Assembly: GCA_050330975.1 (NCBI GenBank)
Contig: JBHJHK010000340.1
Coordinates: 1 to 8,349, forward strand
Origin: JBHJHK01 sp050330975
GTDB taxonomy: Bacteria; Pseudomonadota; Gammaproteobacteria; Competibacterales; Competibacteraceae
Reading direction: 5' to 3'
Length of the DNA: 8,349 nt
Shown: piece after piece, positions 1 to 4,086 of the stretch
Layout of the letters: the number at the start of each line of letters is the position of its first letter
How positions within the stretch are numbered: the stretch's first letter is position 1
Translations under genes and position numbers: made by a program
The notes under the pieces: generated by a model
Seen by the model: the letters and a program-made list of their open reading frames with translations, nothing else
The model's database searches: none
Told to the model about the DNA's origin: nothing

Positions 1-56
1 CCCTGCCGCCGTCCCCCCCGCCGCCCCCCCCCCCCGCCCCCCCGGCGCCCCCGGGC
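1..56. other. C/G-only low-complexity tract at window edge
   Basis: This stretch is nearly all C and G, with C runs of up to about 13 bases and only two T residues. In the reading frame of the downstream gene it would encode a run of proline and alanine. That does not fit the DUF1080 fold, where a beta-strand segment is expected just before the recognisable part. It is most simply a low-quality contig end, though a genuine Pro-rich linker cannot be excluded. Confidence 0.7.
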
Positions 57-398
57 CGGGCGTTTGTCCGGGCCCGCCACCCCCGGGGCTTGCGCCCCTA
101 CCCCGTGGGTCTCGAAGCCCAGATCCACGGCGACGGCGACCCCTACCCCACCGGCAGCCTCTACGGCCGCCTCCCCGCCCCCCCAGGCCTGGCCCCCGCC
201 GACCGGTGGTATACCCTGACGGTCATCCTCCAGGGGGAGACCTTGGAAATTCGCCTCGACGACACCACCACCGCCCGGGGCACTGTGGCCCCGGGACAGG
301 GCTTTATCGCCCTCCAGGGCCACGATCCCTGGAGCAACCTGGCCTTTCGTCGCATCGCCTTAACGCCCCTGGGGGAACCGGCCCAAACCAACCCCTAA
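3..398 (+). CDS. DUF1080 / 3-keto-disaccharide hydrolase domain protein, C-terminal part
   Basis: This is the 3' end of a gene whose frame is open to the left edge, so the true start lies outside the window. From about base 60 the protein reads AFVRARHP, then GLEAQIHG, TGSLYGRLPAP, a WYTLTVILQG strand, and GFIALQGHDP followed by FRRIALTPL before the TAA stop. This order (EAQI, TGSLY, W-T-L-V-G, IALQGH, FR-I-I) is the signature of the C-terminal half of DUF1080 domains. These are concanavalin/LamG-like beta-sandwiches found in secreted sugar-acting proteins, some of which cleave 3-keto-disaccharides. The substrate here cannot be told. The first 18 or so codons are a Pro-rich artefact-like tract. 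A TTG at 90 is in frame but sits inside the domain, so it is not the start. The gene converges on the minus-strand YHS gene. Confidence 0.8.
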   Translation: MPPSPPPPPPPAPPAPPGRAFVRARHPRGLRPYPVGLEAQIHGDGDPYPTGSLYGRLPAPPGLAPADRWYTLTVILQGETLEIRLDDTTTARGTVAPGQGFIALQGHDPWSNLAFRRIALTPLGEPAQTNP

Positions 399-399
399 A

Positions 400-427
400 C
401 CCGGGAAAACTATCCCGGGAAAACTAT
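400..427. repeat. Two perfect 14-bp tandem repeats forming a hairpin, candidate bidirectional terminator
   Basis: The unit CCCGGGAAAACTAT occurs twice back to back between the convergent stop codons of the DUF1080 gene (398) and the YHS gene (441). Because CCCGGG is self-complementary, its two copies (400-405 and 414-419) can form a 6-bp GC stem with an 8-nt loop. An A-rich run follows on the plus strand, and TTT follows on the minus strand. Its position suggests a shared terminator, but there is no proper U-tract on either strand, so this is an inference. Confidence 0.4.
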
Positions 428-440
428 GCCGGCAATGGGG

Positions 441-977
441 TCACTCCACCGGCGCCACCTTGGAATAAGTGGCGTCATTGGCATTGATGGCTTTCCAGCT
501 GCGCTCAGAGGCGGGCTCGGTTTCGACGCCGCCGGTCCAGTTTTCTTCAGCTGTCACAATAAACCCTGAGATGTCCTCCTCCCAAAAGCTCACGACGTTG
601 GGGGTAATATTGAAATAGAGGGTATCGTCGACAATTCGCCAAAGGTTGGGATTGCCGGGTACTTTACCCCCCTTGGCAACGCCATAGGCGCAGTGGCCAT
701 CGTAGGCGGGTAGATAGCGCTCGGGGTCGGCCAAGAAGGCAACTTTGTTTTCCTCACTGGCGAAGGCCCACTTGGCGCCGTTGTATTCAGCCACAATGGT
801 TTTTTTGCCGGGGACGGCCTCCGGCTGCGCCTCACCCACGGAGTGCTGTTGCAGACCAAAAAACGCCACCACATCGTATCCACTGGCGGCAAAGCCACTC
901 TCGTCGACGTACTGCTGGCCAGCGGTGGCCACCTGGGCGACCAAAAAGCTCATCAGCACAATAGCGCAACGGTTCAT
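441..977 (-). CDS. Secreted YHS domain-containing protein
   Basis: Predicted 178-residue exported protein. The ATG at 977 is preferred to an in-frame ATG at 1028 because GGGAGATG stands just upstream, and the protein then opens with a clean Sec signal peptide (hydrophobic residues 5-18, ATAG cleavage region). The mature part follows the YHS-domain (seleno)protein pattern: SGYDVVAFF (32-40), AEYNGAKWAFASEENKVAFLADPERYLPAY split over residues 63-92, GHCAYGVA (95-102), LWRIVDDTLYFN (112-123) and a late NW. Some relatives carry selenocysteine where this one has Cys96; here the codon is an ordinary Cys. YHS domains are linked to metal binding, but no specific ligand set is proven. It follows doxX on the same strand after 87 nt. 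That gap holds a promoter-like sequence with a palindrome, so it may be read with the buf operon, independently, or both. An auxiliary periplasmic metal role is inferred from context. Confidence 0.9.
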   Translation of the reverse strand: MNRCAIVLMSFLVAQVATAGQQYVDESGFAASGYDVVAFFGLQQHSVGEAQPEAVPGKKTIVAEYNGAKWAFASEENKVAFLADPERYLPAYDGHCAYGVAKGGKVPGNPNLWRIVDDTLYFNITPNVVSFWEEDISGFIVTAEENWTGGVETEPASERSWKAINANDATYSKVAPVE

Positions 978-1003
978 TGCACATCTCCCATAAATGTGAT
1001 TAG

Positions 1004-1032
1004 AATAAACGCGTTTAGACACATGCAACCAA
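1004..1032 (-). promoter_or_regulatory. Candidate promoter with 12-bp perfect palindrome upstream of YHS gene
   Basis: On the minus strand TTGGTT (1032-1027) and TTTATT (1009-1004) are separated by 17 nt and match sigma-70 consensus at 3 and 4 of 6 positions. The perfect palindrome TAAACGCGTTTA (1006-1017) covers the -10 and part of the spacer, where a dimeric repressor would be expected to sit. The stretch is clearly more AT-rich than the flanking genes and lies 27-55 nt before the chosen ATG. The promoter match is modest; the palindrome is directly visible. Confidence 0.38.
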
Positions 1033-1064
1033 ATACAGTGAAATCAAATACACCTACAAATCCT

Positions 1065-1640
1065 TCAGGCGACATCCTCGACTGAGTCGCGACGACGACC
1101 CAAAAGCCCATCCAGTGAGATTATCCCTGGGCCCTTAAGAACCAAATAGAGCAGCAAGAAAACCCAAAAGGCGCGCTGGTCGAAAATTGCCGCATCGGAG
1201 ACACGGTCGAACCAAGTGACGATGGTTTCGGTATCAACGCCGTGGTAGGCCATGTCGACATAGCTTTGGACCACGATAAACCCGATCATCCCAGCTGCTG
1301 CCACCCGGGTAAACAAACCGACAACCACCAAAACAGGCAACACAAACTCCGAATAGGTGCCGAGATAGACAATCAAGCCATAGGGAATAAACGGTACCTG
1401 GGTGGCATCGTAATCAAAGGCCTCGACGATGGGTGGAACAATTTGAAAGTACGCCCCATCTTGAACGACGAAAAATCCCGCCACACCCTCGCCGACCTTG
1501 GTCAAGGCAGAATTGAAGTAGTAAAAAAACAGCACACCGGCAAAAACCAGTCGCGCAGATAGACCGAGAAACCAGTCTCCCAACAGTTGTTCTATGACAC
1601 CAAAAAAACTGTTATAAAGACCATTCAAACCACCTATCAT
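1065..1640 (-). CDS. DoxX family membrane protein
   Basis: Predicted 191-residue integral membrane protein. The ATG at 1640 is chosen because GGGAGAA lies 5-6 nt upstream; the alternative TTG at 1670 has no ribosome site. The DoxX hallmarks appear in order: ARLVFAGVLFFYYFNSALTK split over residues 29-48, YSEFVLPVLVVVGLFTRVAA over 96-115, and AFWVFLLLYLVLKGPGIISLD over 157-177, with about four transmembrane segments. The segment at 50-90 would face the periplasm. DoxX proteins are a frequent last member of DUF2282-DUF692-DUF2063 operons, including the gold/copper-responsive gig operon of Cupriavidus, and are thought to support redox or quinone-linked steps there. Their exact role is not settled. 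It follows bufC by 88 nt. The charged tail RRRDSVEDV is not distinctive. Confidence 0.92.
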   Translation of the reverse strand: MIGGLNGLYNSFFGVIEQLLGDWFLGLSARLVFAGVLFFYYFNSALTKVGEGVAGFFVVQDGAYFQIVPPIVEAFDYDATQVPFIPYGLIVYLGTYSEFVLPVLVVVGLFTRVAAAGMIGFIVVQSYVDMAYHGVDTETIVTWFDRVSDAAIFDQRAFWVFLLLYLVLKGPGIISLDGLLGRRRDSVEDVA

Positions 1641-1728
1641 TAGTATTCTCCCAAAGCGCTGTGGAATCAATCCTGGTCGAGACGGTCACCCCAACCCCAG
1701 CCAAGAGCCGCCGACAAAACTCACCAAC

Positions 1729-2496
1729 TCAGCGGGGCTGTTGCAAACCCGCCACACAGCCCCACGCGAAGAGGCGTTGAAGCTGGGCGGCCAAGTCGAA
1801 GTCCTGCTCTGCAGCCATCCCCGCCTCGGCAGCCCTCTGTAGGGACCCACCGGTCGCCAATTGTTGGAAAAAGTGCCAGCTAGCCCCGTCGGTGACCGGG
1901 TAAACCGTCACTGTCAATGCGGGGCGGACAACAATGGCATTCTCCCGACGCTTCATATCCACAGCCTCCCTCGGGCTATGTCCCAGGGAGGCCGACCAAA
2001 GGGAGACCACGGGGTAGGGAGACGTCAGGAGCGCCAGGGATGGGTGGAGCCGAAAACCCAGGTGGGGCAATTCATTGGGGTCCAGGCCCGCCAGGGCATC
2101 AAGGGTCAAGGGCTCGGCATCGGCAGCGTGGTAAGACTGCAGATAGCTCCACTCCAGCCGCGCCACATCCCCCAGGTAGGGGACCGTTTGCGCCGGGGGA
2201 AAGCGGTCGAGGAAAGCGCCAAAGCCCTGACCGTAGCGCATCAACAAGGGAGAGCGCGGCGGCTCCTCAGCGATATAGAGTTTGGCAACGGCCCCAAAAA
2301 ACGCTTCCCCCACCAGCGCCTTGACTGCGGGAAAGGTCGCACCCAGGGCCTCGCACAAACTCACCATCACATTGTTGCGATAGACGTTAAAGCGGCGGGT
2401 CGTGGCCACGGTCCGAGCCGATACCACGGGGGTGGGCCGTTGGGGATCCCACAGGGCGTCGGCAAAGGCCTGCTGTAGCTCACCCAGGGACGGCAT
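1729..2496 (-). CDS. BufC/HvfC-type DUF2063 partner protein of the MNIO enzyme
   Basis: Predicted 255-residue cytoplasmic protein. The ATG at 2496 has a strong GGGAGG 7 nt upstream, better than the TTG at 2520. Residues 1-100 match the DUF2063 'putative DNA-binding' domain: RRFNVYRNNVMVSLCEAL (34-51), FPAVKALVGEAFF (55-67), A-LYI-PPRSPLL-RYG-GFGAFL (71-96). A conserved VARLEWSY (111-118) opens the second domain, which ends near residue 250. In bufferin and Hvf systems this protein is the recognition partner that binds the precursor peptide and presents it to the DUF692 oxidase; the older DNA-binding label comes from weak similarity. The start lies inside the end of bufB (17-nt overlap), so translational coupling is likely. 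It is named from family and context. Confidence 0.92.
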   Translation of the reverse strand: MPSLGELQQAFADALWDPQRPTPVVSARTVATTRRFNVYRNNVMVSLCEALGATFPAVKALVGEAFFGAVAKLYIAEEPPRSPLLMRYGQGFGAFLDRFPPAQTVPYLGDVARLEWSYLQSYHAADAEPLTLDALAGLDPNELPHLGFRLHPSLALLTSPYPVVSLWSASLGHSPREAVDMKRRENAIVVRPALTVTVYPVTDGASWHFFQQLATGGSLQRAAEAGMAAEQDFDLAAQLQRLFAWGCVAGLQQPR

Positions 2497-3391
2497 CAGC
2501 GCGCCTCCCGGTGACGCCAATGCCCTCCGACAACCCGCCGCACCTCCCGTGCACCACGGCGGCCAGGGCAGCCTCTGCCCGCTCGACTTCGGCCAACAAC
2601 GTCTGCCAGCTGGGAAGATCGTTATCCCATTCGATGAGGGTGGGTAGCGCTCCCGTCAGGGCAAGGGTATGACGATAGAGACGCCAGACGGCATCGTCCA
2701 CCTCCCGGTCGTGGGCGTCGATGAGCAGCTTTTCACCACTGTCATCCCTGTCTTCGGCATGCCCCCCTAAGTGAATCTCGCCAACGTGCCCCAGGGGAAA
2801 GGCGTCGATGTAGGCCTCGGGGGAGTACCCTTGGTTATTGGCCGAGACGAACACGTTGTTGACATCCAGCAGCAGACCACAGCCAGTGCGGGCCACCACC
2901 GCCTGTAAAAACTCCAGCTCCGACAGGGTGCTGTGGGAAAAATCCACATAGCTGGAGGGATTCTCCAACAGCATGGTGCGCCCCATCACCTCTTGGACGC
3001 GATCAATGTGGTCACAGACCCGCTGCAGCGTTTCCCCGGTGTAGGGCACCGGCAACAAATCGTTGAGGTAGATATCGTCGTGGCTGGACCAGGCCAGATG
3101 CTCGCTAAAGAGTCCGGGCCGGTAGCGGTCGTTAACCCCCTTGAGCCGGGCGAGGTGGGCCTCATCCAGGGCTCGATTGGCGCCGATGGAGAGGCCAACA
3201 CCGTGGAGCGACAGGGGGTAGCGCTCGCGGATCCGGCCGAGGTAGTGATGGGGTGGGCCACCGTCGCCCATGAAGTTCTCGGCGTGGACCTCAAACCAAC
3301 CAATATCGGCTTGACTCTCGAGAATCTCTGGGGCGTGCTGTAGCTTGAGACCCGCGCCAGCACGGGGTGGAATGGCACCTGGAGACGGCAT
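2480..3391 (-). CDS. BufB/HvfB-type DUF692 multinuclear non-heme iron oxidative enzyme (MNIO)
   Basis: Predicted 303-residue enzyme that oxidises cysteines of the bufA peptide, by family knowledge into heterocyclic groups that bind copper. Start ATG 3391 follows AAGGGGAAG. An in-frame extension to 3511 lacks a ribosome site and would run through the direct repeats, so it was rejected. The TIM-barrel metal ligands expected for MNIOs are present: H63 (SLHGVGLS), H98 (SEHLAW), E143 (LLENPSSY), D176 and N178 (LLDVNN), H207 and H211 (EIHLGGH), D225 and H227 (IDAHD), and E254 (LIEWD). None is missing, so the enzyme should be active. The last 23 residues or so (HGRCGGLSEG onward) look unlike the family and end 17 nt inside bufC. 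A neighbouring frame would end in TGATG exactly at bufC, hinting at a small indel near 2545-2570. It lies 214 nt after bufA. Confidence 0.95.
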   Translation of the reverse strand: MPSPGAIPPRAGAGLKLQHAPEILESQADIGWFEVHAENFMGDGGPPHHYLGRIRERYPLSLHGVGLSIGANRALDEAHLARLKGVNDRYRPGLFSEHLAWSSHDDIYLNDLLPVPYTGETLQRVCDHIDRVQEVMGRTMLLENPSSYVDFSHSTLSELEFLQAVVARTGCGLLLDVNNVFVSANNQGYSPEAYIDAFPLGHVGEIHLGGHAEDRDDSGEKLLIDAHDREVDDAVWRLYRHTLALTGALPTLIEWDNDLPSWQTLLAEVERAEAALAAVVHGRCGGLSEGIGVTGRRADAVPG

Positions 3392-3497
3392 GTGGATCTT
3401 CCCCTTTCCCATGGGAGTCTGGGTTTTCACCCCTTGAATGGATTGCTCCAGGGCGAGAGTCCAGTAAAATCCACCCCGCTGTGTGCCCACAGCAGGG

Positions 3498-3589
3498 GTG
3501 AAGTTTACCAATGAGCCCTATTGAGGGCTAGGAATACATCATTGAACTCAGCTTCGATGCTGTGAAATTTACCAATGAGCCCTATTGAG
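3498..3589. repeat. Two near-identical 28-bp direct repeats between bufA and bufB
   Basis: Copies at 3498-3525 and 3562-3589 share 27 of 28 bases (one G/A difference) around the core TTTACCAATGAGCCC, with 36 nt between them (64-nt period). The core contains CAAT and ATTG arms, an imperfect dyad. Both copies lie in the 214-nt untranslated spacer on the buf transcript. They could be operator sites, RNA elements affecting bufB expression, or a small tandem duplication. No match to a known family is recognised. Confidence 0.85.
3514..3529 (-). other. Perfect 6-bp hairpin in the bufA-bufB spacer, possible attenuator
   Basis: On the minus strand AGCCCT-CAAT-AGGGCT forms a perfect 6-bp stem with a 4-nt loop, overlapping the first direct repeat. 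It lies about 77 nt after the bufA stop. No T-run follows on the transcribed strand, so it is not a classical terminator. It could stabilise the bufA mRNA 3' end or reduce read-through, helping make more peptide than enzyme. The second repeat lacks the matching right arm. Confidence 0.4.
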
Positions 3590-3605
3590 CTATGGGTACA
3601 ACAAC

Positions 3606-3938
3606 TCAAGAGGTGGGCAGATCGCGCTCAAGGGGCTTCAGGGAGCCGACGCGATCGCCGGGCAGGACAAACTGCTCGTCGCTCTCCGCAACACCGTACT
3701 TCTCACAATCACCCCGGGGCACTAGCGTCCAAGCGTTGCCCTGATAATCCACCTTGGAGGTCCCAGCGCAGGTGGTACCGGGGCCAGCGGCGCAGTCGTT
3801 CTGTCCAGCCAGGGAAATGCCATAGCACTTCTCCTTGCCAGCAGCCTGGGCGGTGTTGACAACGGCAGTGGTGGAGAGAGCAGCGGCAACGGCACCCACT
3901 ACCATGGCGGCGGTCATCGTTTTGGTCTGAGTAGACAT
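3606..3938 (-). CDS. BufA1/DUF2282 bufferin precursor peptide
   Basis: Predicted 110-residue exported peptide, the substrate of the downstream MNIO enzyme. Start ATG 3938 is chosen because GAGAAAG lies upstream and a Sec signal peptide follows at once (positive MSTQTK, hydrophobic 8-30, AQA-A cleavage near 32-33). Longer in-frame starts would bury the signal. The mature part is a textbook DUF2282 sequence: EKCYGISLAGQNDCAAGPG (36-54), TTCAGTSKVDYQGNAW (55-70), then PRGDCEKYG (74-82) and GSLKPL (98-103). It holds exactly four cysteines, C38, C49, C57 and C78. In characterised bufferins such cysteines are converted in part to thiooxazole-type groups that bind Cu, giving periplasmic copper buffering; which ones are modified here is inferred, not seen. 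The segment between C78 and GSLKPL (AESDEQFVLPGD) is acidic. It is the first gene of the operon, behind an ECF-like promoter. Confidence 0.95.
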   Translation of the reverse strand: MSTQTKTMTAAMVVGAVAAALSTTAVVNTAQAAGKEKCYGISLAGQNDCAAGPGTTCAGTSKVDYQGNAWTLVPRGDCEKYGVAESDEQFVLPGDRVGSLKPLERDLPTS

Positions 3939-3991
3939 GGCATCTTTCTCACTTAGCGGTGTTAAACGTCGACAATCTCGTCGTGGCGGTG

Positions 3992-4014
3992 GAATCTTGA
4001 ACTCGCCAAGATTC
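3992..4014. promoter_or_regulatory. Perfect 8+8 bp inverted repeat upstream of bufA, candidate operator
   Basis: GAATCTTG (3992-3999) and CAAGATTC (4007-4014) are exact inverse complements around a 7-nt spacer, 54-76 nt upstream of the bufA ATG. There is no T-run after it on the minus strand, so it is unlikely to terminate the upstream RCC1-like gene, whose stop is 73 nt away. It straddles the putative -10 of the ECF-like promoter, the position expected of a repressor or metal sensor site. The repeat is directly visible; the role is inferred. Confidence 0.55.
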
Positions 4015-4026
4015 TTCAACGGTTAC
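4000..4026 (-). promoter_or_regulatory. Candidate ECF sigma promoter of the buf operon
   Basis: On the minus strand GTAACC (4026-4021) is followed after 15 nt by CGAGTT (4005-4000). This resembles ECF promoters with an AACC -35 core and a CG-starting -10, such as the GTAACC/CGAA type known for the SigF-controlled bufferin genes of Caulobacter. It would start transcription about 55 nt before bufA. No sigma or anti-sigma gene lies in the window, so the regulator would be encoded elsewhere. Confidence 0.4.
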
Positions 4027-4086
4027 GCTCCATGGGCGCCGGTGGATGCAGCACACGCCCCCTTTGCGCCCACGGTCGGCGCGCCG

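Noticed and set aside
441..977. Selenocysteine in the YHS protein
   Set aside because: Some relatives have Sec at the GHC position, but here the codon is a normal Cys and no in-frame TGA occurs before the stop.
1861..2478. 205-codon plus-strand frame opposite bufC
   Set aside because: Low-complexity Gly/Gln/Arg composition with no ribosome site, opposite a recognisable DUF2063 gene; a shadow.
3392..3511. N-terminal extension of bufB up to 3511
   Set aside because: No Shine-Dalgarno at 3511, and the extension runs through the direct repeat. The ATG at 3391 has AAGGGGAAG upstream and gives the usual family length.
3992..4014. Inverted repeat as a terminator of the RCC1-like gene
   Set aside because: No T-run follows on the minus strand and its position matches the bufA promoter region better; listed as an operator candidate.
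4033..4073. TGGGCGC / GCGCCCA inverted arms after the RCC1-like stop
   Set aside because: A loop of 27 nt and no T-tract make a stable functional hairpin doubtful; such GC words are expected by chance here.
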